DNA of 21,821 nt from an uncultured Oceanospirillaceae bacterium (GCA_937974825.1 CALJVD010000113.1:1-21821); one strand, 5' to 3'. Numbered from the stretch's first letter, positions 8,798 through 17,228 are shown. Numbers and translations: made by a program. The notes: generated by a model from the letters alone, not told the origin.

Positions 8798-9405
8798 TAA
8801 GCGTTCTCAGCCAGTAATTTTTTAGCCAGCAAAGCGATGCGTTCGCCTTGCGCTTGGCACAGTTCGATTTCTTCTTTAGAAAGATCGTGATCATTTTTAC
8901 TGCCTGCCCAATGGCTAGCACCATAAGGCGTGCCGCCAGCCTGTGTTTGCAGTAAACCTGCTTCGGTATAAGGAATGCCACAGAAAACCATGCCATGGTG
9001 TATTAAAGGCAACGCCATGGTGAGTAATGTACTTTCTTGGCCGCCGTGCAGCGAAGAGGTTGAGGTGAAAACCCCAGCGGGCTTATTGATTAATGCGCCG
9101 GTTAACCAGAGTGGGCTAGTACCATCTAGAAAATATTTTAACGGAGCAGCCATGTTACCAAAGCGGGTTGGGCTTCCCATTACTAAGCCGGCACAGTGTT
9201 TAAGGTCGTCGTCGGTGCAGTAAATAGCGCCGCTTTCCGGAACAGGCGGTAGGCTAGCATCAGTATCTGGTGATACAGATGGCACAGTACGAATACGTGC
9301 TTCTATACCGGCAACACGTTCAATGCCACGAGCAATTAACTGCGCCATCTTGGCTACCTTGCCATGACGGCTGTAATACAACACTAGTACATAGGGTTGG
9401 CTCAC
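8797..9405 (-). CDS. wrbA: NAD(P)H:quinone oxidoreductase WrbA (flavodoxin-like, FMN)
   Basis: WrbA uses FMN to reduce quinones by two electrons with NAD(P)H, avoiding semiquinone radicals; it is cytosolic and usually tetrameric. At 202 residues it has the normal length. Visible are the flavodoxin phosphate-binding loop (YYSRHGKVAKMAQLIARGI, about residues 10-28), the FMN-contacting SPTRFGNMAAPLKYFLDG block and the later FTSTSSLHGGQESTLL and GTPYGASHW segments, all typical of WrbA. Its start overlaps the arsC stop by 4 bp (ATGA) and its stop overlaps the DUF2069 start. This gives a coupled unit that may deal with redox stress, but no regulator in the window points to an inducer. Confidence 0.93.
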   Translation of the reverse strand: MSQPYVLVLYYSRHGKVAKMAQLIARGIERVAGIEARIRTVPSVSPDTDASLPPVPESGAIYCTDDDLKHCAGLVMGSPTRFGNMAAPLKYFLDGTSPLWLTGALINKPAGVFTSTSSLHGGQESTLLTMALPLIHHGMVFCGIPYTEAGLLQTQAGGTPYGASHWAGSKNDHDLSKEEIELCQAQGERIALLAKKLLAENA

Positions 9406-9755
9406 TTCACGATCTCCAGCACTAAGTGTGGTGGGCGACCGATACGTGCTTGATTACCAGCAACTACAATAGGACGCTCAATCAGCTTAGGGGTATTTAC
9501 CATAGCTTCTATTAAGTCGGCTTCGCTTAGCTCGGTGTTATCCAATCCAAGTTCTTTATAAATGGTTTCTTTAGTACGCATTAATTGACGTGCTTGAATG
9601 CCCAGTTTTTGTAATAATTCGGCCAATTCATCAGCGTTAGGTGTATCTTTTAAATACTCTACAACCTCAGGCTCGATTCCTTGCTCTTGTAGAAGTGCTA
9701 AAGTTTCACGTGATTTTGAACAGCGTGGGTTATGATAAATGCGGATATTGCTCAT
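9402..9755 (-). CDS. arsC: ArsC-family reductase (arsenate reductase-like)
   Basis: This is a thioredoxin-fold protein of the glutaredoxin-dependent ArsC family. From the ATG at 9755 it has 117 residues, the family's usual length, and begins MSNIRIYHNPRCSKSRETLA with the catalytic Cys at residue 12. The arginines expected to hold the oxyanion are present in RQLMRTKET, LIERPIVV and RIGRPPHLV. Upstream in-frame ATGs at 9773 and 9797 would add 6 or 14 residues unlike the family; no start has a good Shine-Dalgarno sequence, so the start is chosen by homology. No arsR, arsB or acr3 gene is nearby, and the partner is wrbA. Arsenate may therefore not be the real substrate, as with other stand-alone ArsC-like proteins. 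It heads the five-gene minus-strand operon, divergent from yihY. Confidence 0.88.
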   Translation of the reverse strand: MSNIRIYHNPRCSKSRETLALLQEQGIEPEVVEYLKDTPNADELAELLQKLGIQARQLMRTKETIYKELGLDNTELSEADLIEAMVNTPKLIERPIVVAGNQARIGRPPHLVLEIVK

Positions 9756-9823
9756 AATAGAATCATTACTCATAAATAAAGGCTCAGAATTGAGCATGAA
9801 AATAATAAATACCTTATGTTAGC

Positions 9824-9829
9824 AGAGGA
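9824..9829 (+). promoter_or_regulatory. Ribosome binding site that sets the yihY start
   Basis: AGAGGA lies 7 bases before the ATG at 9837. An in-frame ATG at 9816 lies upstream of this site and has no such sequence, so the shorter protein is preferred. Confidence 0.7.
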
Positions 9830-9836
9830 AACACGA

Positions 9837-11045
9837 ATGCTAAAAAGATTTTGGAAAAGTATACGTATTGTAGGGCCGGTATTGTGGCAAACGGTCAGCC
9901 GCTTCGAAAATACAGAACGTCGACGTGACGCTGCTGCTTTGACCTACACCACATTATTTGCCTTAGTTCCTGTGCTGACGGTTATCTATGCCATCTTAAG
10001 TGCTATTCCTGCACTGCATGAGTGGGGCGGTGAAATTAACGCCAAAATGCTGAGCTACGTTATGCCAGAGGGCAGTGAGCAGATTTCTGAATATTTAATT
10101 GCCTTCAGTCAGCAAGCAAGACGCCTAACTTGGGTAGGGGTATTGTTTCTATTTATAACTTCTTTGATGCTTTTACGTACCATTGAAATTCAATTTAACA
10201 AAATCTGGAACGTTGATAAACCACGCTCAGGCTTACAAACTTTTTTTCGTTATTGGGCGGTATTAACACTAGGACCTGTGTTTATTATTGGCGCACTAAC
10301 TGCCAGTTCGGTGGTCGCTTCTTTACCATTGATTACTAACTTAGAAAGCACGCCACTTTTAGTGCGCATGATTCCTTGGCTATTCAGTACAGCGGCATTA
10401 ACCGCTATGTACATGTTGGTTCCAAACTGCCGTGTACCTTGGCGCAATGCCTTAATTGCAGCCTTTATTGTGGCGTTAGTACTAGAGCTTGGTAAGTTTT
10501 TATTTACTAGAATTATTGGATTGTTCCCGTCATATAAGCTAATTTACGGCGCTTTTGCAGCGGTACCTTTGTTCTTATTGTGGACTTATATGGCGTGGAT
10601 GCTGCTGCTATTAGGGGCTGAGCTTAGTTATGCCTTAAGTCATTATGCTCCTAAAAATAGAAAGTTACCGACCTTATGGCGCCGTTTGTTGCTGGTTCAT
10701 TTCTTGGTGAAACAACAAGAGAAGGGCGAGTTGTTAACTGAAAGAGAGCTGATTAAACGCGTAAGAGAGTTAACGCCGGTACAAGTGCGTGTCAGTTTAC
10801 AAGAGCTGCAAAGACAAGGTTTAGCCACATTAACTCAAGAGAATCAGTGGGTATGGCTGCCTAATATTGAGCATTTTACTATTGTCGAGTTGTTTCAAGA
10901 CATGACAATCACCGATTTAAACGCGCCTATGCCCGATGATGTTCGGATAGATACTGAGTTGCGCGAGCGTTGGCTAACCTGGCAAGAAACTCGCCGAGAG
11001 CATAGCCAACAAGTAATGGGTAAACCATTACAGACATTAATTTAA
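9837..11045 (+). CDS. yihY: YihY/BrkB family inner-membrane protein
   Basis: This is a member of the YihY family, once misnamed ribonuclease BN; its function is not established. From the ATG at 9837 it has 402 residues. The N-terminus carries the family pattern RRDAAALTYTTLFALVPVLTV, and six membrane helices follow, ending with FLLWTYMAWMLLLLGAELSYA. A cytoplasmic C-terminal domain of about 120 residues, including LLTERELIKRVREL and VRVSLQELQRQGL, looks like a winged-helix fold and is common in the longer members. The DUF3422 gene follows after 8 bp, and the latter's Shine-Dalgarno sequence overlaps the yihY stop, so the two form an operon. It is divergent from the arsC-wrbA operon, a layout I recall from Pseudomonas. 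Confidence 0.9.
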   Translation: MLKRFWKSIRIVGPVLWQTVSRFENTERRRDAAALTYTTLFALVPVLTVIYAILSAIPALHEWGGEINAKMLSYVMPEGSEQISEYLIAFSQQARRLTWVGVLFLFITSLMLLRTIEIQFNKIWNVDKPRSGLQTFFRYWAVLTLGPVFIIGALTASSVVASLPLITNLESTPLLVRMIPWLFSTAALTAMYMLVPNCRVPWRNALIAAFIVALVLELGKFLFTRIIGLFPSYKLIYGAFAAVPLFLLWTYMAWMLLLLGAELSYALSHYAPKNRKLPTLWRRLLLVHFLVKQQEKGELLTERELIKRVRELTPVQVRVSLQELQRQGLATLTQENQWVWLPNIEHFTIVELFQDMTITDLNAPMPDDVRIDTELRERWLTWQETRREHSQQVMGKPLQTLI

Positions 11046-11053
11046 GGATTCTA

Positions 11054-12361
11054 ATGAGCAAAGAAATACCTATTTTTGCAAATAATGCTGAACCTATGGC
11101 TGTTCTTAAAGTACATCCATGGCGTAGTGACTTATACGAAGAACTGCATAACAGGCCGTCTCCTGTTATTAATGGCTCGTGCCAAATTACGCACTTTACT
11201 TTGCTGTTAGATTCCGATGCGAATATTCAAGAATACGTTGCGGATTTATGTAAGCGTTTTAGTGTACCTGTGCCCAGTGAGCAGTCATCATGTTTTTATC
11301 AAGACTTTGGAGCGTTTGAGTTACGTTGGGAACAGCACTTAGAGTTCTCGAACTTTACTTTTATCTTTCCTGAGGATGAGCCCTTTGCCTCAGACACATT
11401 AAGCTATATTCCCAAAGATTGGCTAGCGGCTATGCCCGGTAAGCTTGTGGTAGCGTTAAACCTTGTGTTTATCGACCAAGAACCCAGTGAAGAAGAGTTG
11501 CGTTGGTTTGAAGGTCAGCGAGTATCGGGCTCCTATATTGCCGATGAGAAAGCACAAGTGTGGACGTCCTTTAAGCTTCATAGTGATGGCTTTGGGCGTA
11601 TTCTGGTATCTAATAGAAATTTAACGCCTTATCAGAGTGGGCGCTTGGTACAGCGCTTATTCGAGCTTGAAACCTATCGTTTAATGTCGTTATTAGCACT
11701 TCCTATTGCGCGTCAGACTGGTCGTGAGCTGCATGAAACCGAAGAAAGTCTAACACGCTTGCACGACAGTATTGCAGATATTGAAGTTGAGTATGATGAG
11801 CGCCAATTATTACAAGAGCTCTCATTGTTAGCGGCCGATGTAGAGCGTCGACGCTCTAACACTAACTATCGCTTTTCGGCCGCAGTGGCGTATCACGATA
11901 TTGTGGTTGACCGTTTAAATCAGCTACGTGAAACCCCGATTGATGGCATGCAAAGTCTGCGTGAGTTTCTAGAAAGACGTTTAACGCCAGGTATTAAAAC
12001 CTGTAATTCAGTCCGTGATCGTTTAGAAGATTTGTCTCGACGTATTACACGAACGACTAGCCTGTTACGTGCACGAGTAGACTTAACCATTCAAGAGCAA
12101 AACCAAGACTTATTGTCATCAATGAACCGTCGTAGTCAGTTGCAGTTAAGATTGCAGCAAACGGTTGAAGGCTTGTCGGTTGTGGCGATTAGTTACTACT
12201 TAGTCTCTTTATTAGGCTTTGTGTATCAGGGATTAAACAGTGCAGGAGTCGATATTGACGTTAATTTAGCCAAGGGTGTATCGGCGCCTATAGTTGTAGG
12301 TGGTGTTTATTATGCCGTACGCCGTATTCGTGCCTATATAACGCAGACCGTTAAGAAGTAA
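11054..12361 (+). CDS. DUF3422 family membrane-anchored protein
   Basis: This 435-residue protein is recognised as DUF3422 from the N-terminal HPWRSDLYEELHNRPSPVI block and the central RNLTPYQSGRLVQRLFELETYRLM segment. The middle (about residues 230-370) is helical and charged, probably coiled coil. The C-terminus has two hydrophobic segments (VVAISYYLVSLLGFVYQGL and APIVVGGVYYAVRRI), so the bulk is likely cytoplasmic with a C-terminal membrane hairpin. The function is unknown; the architecture somewhat resembles proteins that brace or scaffold membranes, but that is only inference. AAGGA overlaps the yihY stop and sits 5 bases before the ATG, so the gene is co-translated with yihY. The transcript probably ends at or runs into the hairpin just downstream. 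Confidence 0.85.
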   Translation: MSKEIPIFANNAEPMAVLKVHPWRSDLYEELHNRPSPVINGSCQITHFTLLLDSDANIQEYVADLCKRFSVPVPSEQSSCFYQDFGAFELRWEQHLEFSNFTFIFPEDEPFASDTLSYIPKDWLAAMPGKLVVALNLVFIDQEPSEEELRWFEGQRVSGSYIADEKAQVWTSFKLHSDGFGRILVSNRNLTPYQSGRLVQRLFELETYRLMSLLALPIARQTGRELHETEESLTRLHDSIADIEVEYDERQLLQELSLLAADVERRRSNTNYRFSAAVAYHDIVVDRLNQLRETPIDGMQSLREFLERRLTPGIKTCNSVRDRLEDLSRRITRTTSLLRARVDLTIQEQNQDLLSSMNRRSQLQLRLQQTVEGLSVVAISYYLVSLLGFVYQGLNSAGVDIDVNLAKGVSAPIVVGGVYYAVRRIRAYITQTVKK

Positions 12362-12362
12362 T

Positions 12363-12394
12363 AAAAAAGGGCACTTAGACGAATCTAAGTGCCC
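12363..12394 (-). terminator. Intrinsic terminator of trhO (perfect 11-bp stem)
   Basis: GGGCACTTAGA (12369-12379) pairs without mismatch with TCTAAGTGCCC (12384-12394). Read on the minus strand the loop is UUCG, followed by six T, so it serves trhO best. Read on the plus strand the loop is CGAA and no T-run follows, so it would be weaker for the DUF3422 transcript. Confidence 0.85.
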
Positions 12395-12418
12395 TGATTA
12401 TCTAGCGTAAGCTATAGG

Positions 12419-13411
12419 CTATTTGGCTTTGCGCTGTGCTTCTTTTAACGCTAGCTTTTCTTGGCGACGCTTTTCAATAATTTCATCGATGCTATCACCA
12501 ATATGAATTTCACCGCGTTCACGGGCCAGTTGTATTTGACGCTCGCGCTCTCGGAAACGTTCACGCTGTTCATCGGTTTGCTCGTGGTAGCAGAAGTGAC
12601 AGCTTATACCAGCTTCATAATGCTTGTGTTGTTTGTCTTCTTCAGTAATAGGGCGACGGCAAGCGTGGCACTGATCAAAGTTACCTTTTTCTAACTTATG
12701 GTTAACGGTGACGCGATTGTCGAATACGAAACATTCACCTTCCCACATGGTTTCTTCTTCAGGCACTTCTTCTAAGTATTTTAAAATACCGCCTTCTAAG
12801 TGGTAAACCTCATCAAAGCCTTGTTCTTTTAGGTAGGCAGTCGATTTTTCACAACGAATACCGCCAGTACAGAACATAGCTACTTTTTTGTGTTTGTTTG
12901 GATCTAAGTTTTCTTTAACGTACTTAGGAAACTCACGGAAAGTAGTAGTGTTAGGATCGATAGCGCCCTTAAAAGTACCTACCTGAACTTCATAGTCATT
13001 ACGCGTATCAATTAAAACAACATCGTCTCTGGATATTAGTGAGTTCCAGTCTTTCGGTTTAACGTATGTGCCCACTATGCGTTTTGGATCGATACCATTG
13101 ACGCCCATGGTTACAATTTCTTTCTTCAGTTTTACTTTGGTACGGTAGAACGGCATGTCATCATCAAGGGACTCTTTAGAATCAATACCACGAATACGCT
13201 CGTCGCTATTTAAATAAGCAAGCAAACCGTCTATGGCTTCACGGGTGCCCGCAACGGTTCCATTAATGCCTTCTTTGGCTAATAACAGGGTACCTTTAAC
13301 ACCTAAACGCTGCATTTCATCGAGTAAGGGTTGGCGTAGTTCTTGGTAATCGTCAAGAACAACAAATTTATAAAGCGCGCAGACAACTACGGGCTGTTTT
13401 TCAGTGGACAT
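12419..13411 (-). CDS. trhO: tRNA uridine(34) hydroxylase TrhO (rhodanese family)
   Basis: TrhO (formerly YceA) makes 5-hydroxyuridine at the wobble position of tRNA in an oxygen-dependent reaction. Its 330 residues show the N-terminal acylphosphatase-like part (LLLAKEGINGTVAGTREAI), then the rhodanese domain with VLIDTRNDYEVQVGTFKGAI and the active loop CTGGIRC, where C181 is the catalytic cysteine and C187 the second conserved one. The C-terminal part has a cysteine cluster (CHACRR and CHFC), possibly a zinc site, and a charged helical tail (RERFRERERQIQ). GAGG stands about 6 bases before the ATG. A perfect TATAAT lies 61 bases upstream, and its own strong terminator follows, so it probably forms a single-gene unit. 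Confidence 0.94.
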   Translation of the reverse strand: MSTEKQPVVVCALYKFVVLDDYQELRQPLLDEMQRLGVKGTLLLAKEGINGTVAGTREAIDGLLAYLNSDERIRGIDSKESLDDDMPFYRTKVKLKKEIVTMGVNGIDPKRIVGTYVKPKDWNSLISRDDVVLIDTRNDYEVQVGTFKGAIDPNTTTFREFPKYVKENLDPNKHKKVAMFCTGGIRCEKSTAYLKEQGFDEVYHLEGGILKYLEEVPEEETMWEGECFVFDNRVTVNHKLEKGNFDQCHACRRPITEEDKQHKHYEAGISCHFCYHEQTDEQRERFRERERQIQLARERGEIHIGDSIDEIIEKRRQEKLALKEAQRKAK

Positions 13412-13472
13412 ACTACCTCGCTTGCCGGAACGTAAAACCGGTGCATTGGGGGATTGCTGGATTGAAGGCGGG

Positions 13473-13501
13473 TATTATAACGAAATTAGGGATGGGTTCT
13501 A
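13473..13501 (-). promoter_or_regulatory. Candidate promoter of trhO
   Basis: On the minus strand a perfect TATAAT occupies 13478-13473. At 17 bp spacing the -35 position holds only TAGAAC, a poor match. The -10 sits about 60 bp before the trhO ATG, which fits a normal leader. The -35 is the doubtful part. Confidence 0.45.
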
Positions 13502-13507
13502 GTAAGG

Positions 13508-13536
13508 AGTACCGCCTAGAAGCTCTAAGCGGTACT
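13508..13536 (-). terminator. Hairpin after the DUF349 gene, possible terminator without T-run
   Basis: AGTACCGC pairs perfectly with GCGGTACT, and after one mismatch TAGA pairs with TCTA around an AGC loop. It lies just beyond the DUF349 stop and before the trhO promoter, but no T-tract follows on either strand. It could end transcription inefficiently or protect the 3' end of the mRNA. Confidence 0.35.
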
Positions 13537-13566
13537 GAATAGAAGTAATGACAGGTTAAACAGAGA

Positions 13567-16065
13567 TTAGGCTTCTAGGGTTTTTACGAAGCGCTCGGTC
13601 AGTTCATCGCTAGCTTTAACTGTTAACCAACGTTCAATTAAAGAGCGAACTTCGTCATCGGTGCTTAAACTTTGGCCAAGACCGTTAGCTAGACGTTGAA
13701 CCTGCAATTCCATACGGCGACTGTGGTCGGCCTCAGGGCTTTCTTTGTCTTTTGCAATTTCAAGTAGTAGGCATAGGTCTAGAGCCGATTCAGCAGCAGA
13801 TGGCTGTTCCGCACGTGCTTGCTCAAATAAGTCCGCTGAATACCCTTTAGGTAAGGGTAGGGTGCAAGCTTGTTGCCAAGCGTCATCATCAGCATGCAGA
13901 TTATTTAGTCGCGCAATTAAGCCAGCTTGTTGCTGTTTTAATGCTTCATTATCAAGCGCTTGTCTGGCGTCTGACAGTTTTTTGCTAAGTGCCTGATGAA
14001 CATTCTTTGGCAAGCTTGCTTCTTGTAAGTGTTCGTTGGCTTCTCTTAAAAGCGATTTAATTTCTTCTTTCGATGCATTAAGGGCGTTGTTCACTATGGT
14101 TTCCGCGGCACTAATTGCTTCAGAAATCTCACTCTTACGCTCAGCGCGTTGCTCATCTAAGCGGGCAAAAATGGCATCGCACGATTTACGGAATTCACGC
14201 CAGAGTTTTTGGTCTGGGCCACGTGGCGTAACGCCTACGTTTTTCCATTGGCTTTGCAGCGCTTTCACTTGGTCTACAACGCCTTGTAGCTCTTCAGATT
14301 GCAGAAGCTGCTCTGCCTTTTGCACAATTTCGTTTTTGATATTGATGTTGCGTTCGTACTCTTGCTTTAGATTGGCATAAATACGGTCACAGATTTCATT
14401 GAAACGATCTTGTGTTTCTTTGTGCAGTGAACGTTCGATGGGGCCATAGCTGCGGAAAGTTTCGCGGGCTTTGTCTAATGTTTTTTGGACAGCTTTCCAA
14501 TCAGCGTTATCCCAATCCATTCCCAGCTCGTAAGTAGACAGTTCGTTAATAAGTTTGTGACGAAGTTCTACATAGCTATCACGTAGCTTAGCTTGCTCGG
14601 CAAAATAGGCTTTGCAGGGCTCAAAGGCTTTGTCAGCGGCTTGGTTAAAGCTTTCCCAAAGATCACGGTCGTTACCTGTGCCTGTGGTGGATAGGGTTTT
14701 CCATTCCTCTTGCAGATCACGAATTTTGTCGGCCAAAATAGCTGGGGCGATGTCTGCACCGATAAGTTCTTTCATGCTAGCAATTAAGCTTTCTTTTTTA
14801 GGGGTGGTAGCGAAACCAGCCCAGTCACGTAGCTCTTGCAGTTGTGCTTGTAAGCCACGCAGTTGCTGTTGTAATGCCGTTGCCTTGTTAGGGCTAATTT
14901 GCTTTAAGCCTTGCTGGATTTGACGGTTAAACTTAGCCGCTTCTTTGGTTAAACCAGCTTTAAGCGCCTGCTCAAATTCAACAAGTTGCTTTTTGATCTG
15001 TTGAATCTTTGAATCTTGAGCATCTAATAAAGCCGCTTGCTGCTGCTTTAAAGTGTTCACTTTTTCTAATAGCTGTTGATGCCATTCAGGCGAGCTAAGT
15101 ATTTGTGGCCATGACAGGCTTTTAAGCCAACGCTCTCCTTGTTTAAGAAGTTTTTGCAAAGTAGCAGAATCTTGGCTGTGGTTGCTTAACCATTCGTTCA
15201 GTTCGGTTTGCGCCTGTTGGTATTCAGTCAGTGCAGATTGCACGTTTAATAGAAGCTGTAGATTGCTTTCAAATTCTTTTGCGACCTCAGCATCAGGCTT
15301 GTGCTGACGAAATGCTTCATTCCAATGTTGCTCTAGCTGTTGAATGCCATTGGTTAACTCGTCTAATGAAATGCTGTTGGCTTGTTCGAGCAACTCAATG
15401 GTTTGCTGAACGGTTTGAAGCTGCATTTCATTTGCAGCAGCTTTGGCTGCTTTAGCGGCTAAGGCTTGCTCTTCTTCTTCAAGGTGTTGCTGCAAAATAA
15501 GTGCAGCATTGTCGAGCTCGGTTTGCATGCTTTGCACTGTAGTGGCATCAGCAAACTCAGACAGCTGTTCCCATTCTTGGTTTATTACCTGCAGTTTGCC
15601 ACTGAACTCCGGTTGATAACCAACGCGAGTTAAATAACGTGCTTGGCTTACTAGGTACTCAATACGCTCTTGGCGCTCTTTGTTTTCTTGCTGAGTAGCG
15701 CGCATGTCGGCTAATCGCGACTTACATAAGCGAAAGAGCGCTTTGTCTTTGCTTTTAGAGTGGGTTTGTAGCTTTTGTAACAGCTCGCGACTGTTAATGT
15801 TTTCAGCGGCAGCATTACGTACCGCTGCTACTGTATGCTGCATGGCAATTTGCAGGTGATCTTCTTCGTTAGAAATTCTTTCCAACGCCTCTAAACAATA
15901 GGTCGCATCTGTTTGCGATAAAATAACTTGTCGCAATTCATCGGTAGGAATTGATGCGATATCAGGACGCTCGATAACAGTCTTTTGTTTGACTTGGGCA
16001 GTCTTGTTATTCTCTTTATTAGTTGAGGCTTGTTTGGATTTAAAAAGCTTACTAAAAAACACCAT
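13567..16065 (-). CDS. DUF349 repeat coiled-coil protein
   Basis: This large soluble protein (832 residues from the chosen start) is almost entirely helical and rich in Gln, Glu, Ala and Leu. The C-terminal half carries DUF349 repeats, at about residues 430-490 (WESFNQAADKAFEPCKAYF), 500-575 (SYGPIERSLHKETQDRFNEI) and 580-645 (LQSQWKNVGVTPRGPDQKLW). The function is unknown. I start it at the ATG at 16065 (MVFFSKLFKSKQAS), where GGA lies about 8 bases upstream. An in-frame ATG at 16116 lies upstream of the predicted -10 and would not be on the transcript from that promoter. The N-terminal MVFFSKLFKSK is an amphipathic, basic start that may touch the membrane or a partner. It is transcribed alone, ahead of trhO and divergent from the hydrolase gene. 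Similarity to condensin-like coiled coils is superficial. Confidence 0.88.
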   Translation of the reverse strand: MVFFSKLFKSKQASTNKENNKTAQVKQKTVIERPDIASIPTDELRQVILSQTDATYCLEALERISNEEDHLQIAMQHTVAAVRNAAAENINSRELLQKLQTHSKSKDKALFRLCKSRLADMRATQQENKERQERIEYLVSQARYLTRVGYQPEFSGKLQVINQEWEQLSEFADATTVQSMQTELDNAALILQQHLEEEEQALAAKAAKAAANEMQLQTVQQTIELLEQANSISLDELTNGIQQLEQHWNEAFRQHKPDAEVAKEFESNLQLLLNVQSALTEYQQAQTELNEWLSNHSQDSATLQKLLKQGERWLKSLSWPQILSSPEWHQQLLEKVNTLKQQQAALLDAQDSKIQQIKKQLVEFEQALKAGLTKEAAKFNRQIQQGLKQISPNKATALQQQLRGLQAQLQELRDWAGFATTPKKESLIASMKELIGADIAPAILADKIRDLQEEWKTLSTTGTGNDRDLWESFNQAADKAFEPCKAYFAEQAKLRDSYVELRHKLINELSTYELGMDWDNADWKAVQKTLDKARETFRSYGPIERSLHKETQDRFNEICDRIYANLKQEYERNINIKNEIVQKAEQLLQSEELQGVVDQVKALQSQWKNVGVTPRGPDQKLWREFRKSCDAIFARLDEQRAERKSEISEAISAAETIVNNALNASKEEIKSLLREANEHLQEASLPKNVHQALSKKLSDARQALDNEALKQQQAGLIARLNNLHADDDAWQQACTLPLPKGYSADLFEQARAEQPSAAESALDLCLLLEIAKDKESPEADHSRRMELQVQRLANGLGQSLSTDDEVRSLIERWLTVKASDELTERFVKTLEA

Positions 16066-16101
16066 AGATAAAGATCCGAATAGTTGGATAAAAGCGCCAT
16101 C

Positions 16102-16129
16102 ATTGTACCTAGCCATGCTTAATAGTGAA
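16102..16129 (-). promoter_or_regulatory. Candidate promoter of the DUF349 gene
   Basis: On the minus strand TTCACT (16129-16124) and TACAAT (16107-16102) match the sigma-70 boxes at 4/6 and 5/6 with a 16-bp spacer. The expected transcription start, near 16095, lies about 30 bases before the chosen ATG. It overlaps a set of inverted repeats. Confidence 0.45.
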
Positions 16130-16234
16130 GTACAAAAGGTGGCTAGCTGATGCAGACGTTAAGGAATGACTGTGGTAAAGTCACGCAAAAATAACGCATT
16201 ACTTATAACAATAAAAACCACCATGGGGTAGCAA

Positions 16235-17197
16235 ATGAATATTCTTCGCTATGTACTACTAGCAAGTCTTATGATGTTAACAGGCTGTTCTTCACTTGGC
16301 ATTCTTTCAACTTCTGAAGAAAGATTGACGCAAAAGTACACCAACGAAACATCTCGTTATGTAGAAGTCGATAATCTAACGTTTCATTACCAAGATGAAG
16401 GGGTAGGTCCAACGCTAGTATTATTACACGGCGTCGCGTCTTCATTGCATACATGGGATGGTTGGGTAAAAGAGCTAAGCCCGTCTTACCGTATTATTCG
16501 TATCGATTTACCAGGGCACGGTTTAACAGGACCCGATCCTAGCCGTAAGAATATTGATATTGAATACATGACTGAGATGATCAATAAGTTACTAGTACGT
16601 ATTAATGTTGATAACGCACACTTTGCCGGTAACTCTTTAGGCGGATACATTGCTTGGAATTTTGCCGTAAAATACCCAGAAAAAGTAAACAAACTTGTTT
16701 TACTTGATTCAGCTGGCTATCCGCAAAAAATGCCATTTATTATGAGTTTTGCATCCTGGCCAGGTATTGGAGAGATGAGCCAAATATTTATGCCGCGCTT
16801 TATGATTGGTAATAACGTTAAGCGTGCTTATGGCGACAAGAAGAAAGTTGATAAAGAATTAGTACGTCGTTATCACGACTTAACGTTACGTAAAGGAAAC
16901 CGTAAAGCGTTAGTGCGTCTTTTCCGTGAAATGAAAAGACAAAGTAAGAATGAAGAGTTAAGTTTGGCGGTAAAACGAGTTCAAGCACCGACCTTACTAA
17001 TGTGGGGCGAAAAGGACACTTGGGTACCGTTAGATGTTATGCAGCGATTCCAAGAAGATTTGCGTGATGTCGTATCGGTTACCTATGAAGGCGTCGGACA
17101 TATGCCAATGGAAGAAATTCCAGTACAAACTGCGCGTGATGCCGATCACTTCTTTAAAACAGGTGAGCCATTCTTACCTTCTGCAGAATACCAATAG
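16235..17197 (+). CDS. Alpha/beta hydrolase lipoprotein
   Basis: This is a secreted, lipid-anchored serine hydrolase of 320 residues. The N-terminus is a lipoprotein signal peptide (MNILRYVLLASLMMLTGC) with lipobox LTGC and lipidated Cys18. The following residues are SS, not Asp, so sorting to the outer membrane is expected. The alpha/beta hydrolase fold shows LLHGVASS for the oxyanion hole, nucleophile elbow GNSLGG with Ser134, then MWGEKDTWVP with Asp261 and GVGHMPMEE with His289, a complete triad. The substrate is unknown; an esterase or lipase on short acyl chains is the cautious guess. GGGG lies about 7 bases before the ATG. TATAAC at 16204-16209 could be a -10, but with no clear -35. 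sbcB follows after 31 bp and is probably co-transcribed, though no functional link is evident. Confidence 0.9.
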   Translation: MNILRYVLLASLMMLTGCSSLGILSTSEERLTQKYTNETSRYVEVDNLTFHYQDEGVGPTLVLLHGVASSLHTWDGWVKELSPSYRIIRIDLPGHGLTGPDPSRKNIDIEYMTEMINKLLVRINVDNAHFAGNSLGGYIAWNFAVKYPEKVNKLVLLDSAGYPQKMPFIMSFASWPGIGEMSQIFMPRFMIGNNVKRAYGDKKKVDKELVRRYHDLTLRKGNRKALVRLFREMKRQSKNEELSLAVKRVQAPTLLMWGEKDTWVPLDVMQRFQEDLRDVVSVTYEGVGHMPMEEIPVQTARDADHFFKTGEPFLPSAEYQ

Positions 17198-17217
17198 TTA
17201 GCCATAGTTAAGTGCTT

Positions 17218-17222
17218 AAGGA
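17218..17222 (+). promoter_or_regulatory. Ribosome binding site for the TTG start of sbcB
   Basis: AAGGA lies 6 bases before the TTG at 17229. No ATG or GTG in frame is better placed, and the DEDD motif begins at codon 8, so a later start would destroy the enzyme. Confidence 0.75.
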
Positions 17223-17228
17223 ATTAGT

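Noticed and set aside
9402..9755. Arsenic resistance operon
   Set aside because: No arsR, arsB, acr3 or arsH is present; only an ArsC-like protein beside wrbA.
9784..9797. Palindrome GCTCAGAATTGAGC between arsC and yihY as an operator
   Set aside because: It is a 5-bp stem around four bases; common by chance and not aligned with any clear promoter.
14000..16065. DUF349 protein as a second condensin or SMC-like ATPase
   Set aside because: It has no Walker A, signature or Walker B motif; the similarity is only coiled-coil composition.
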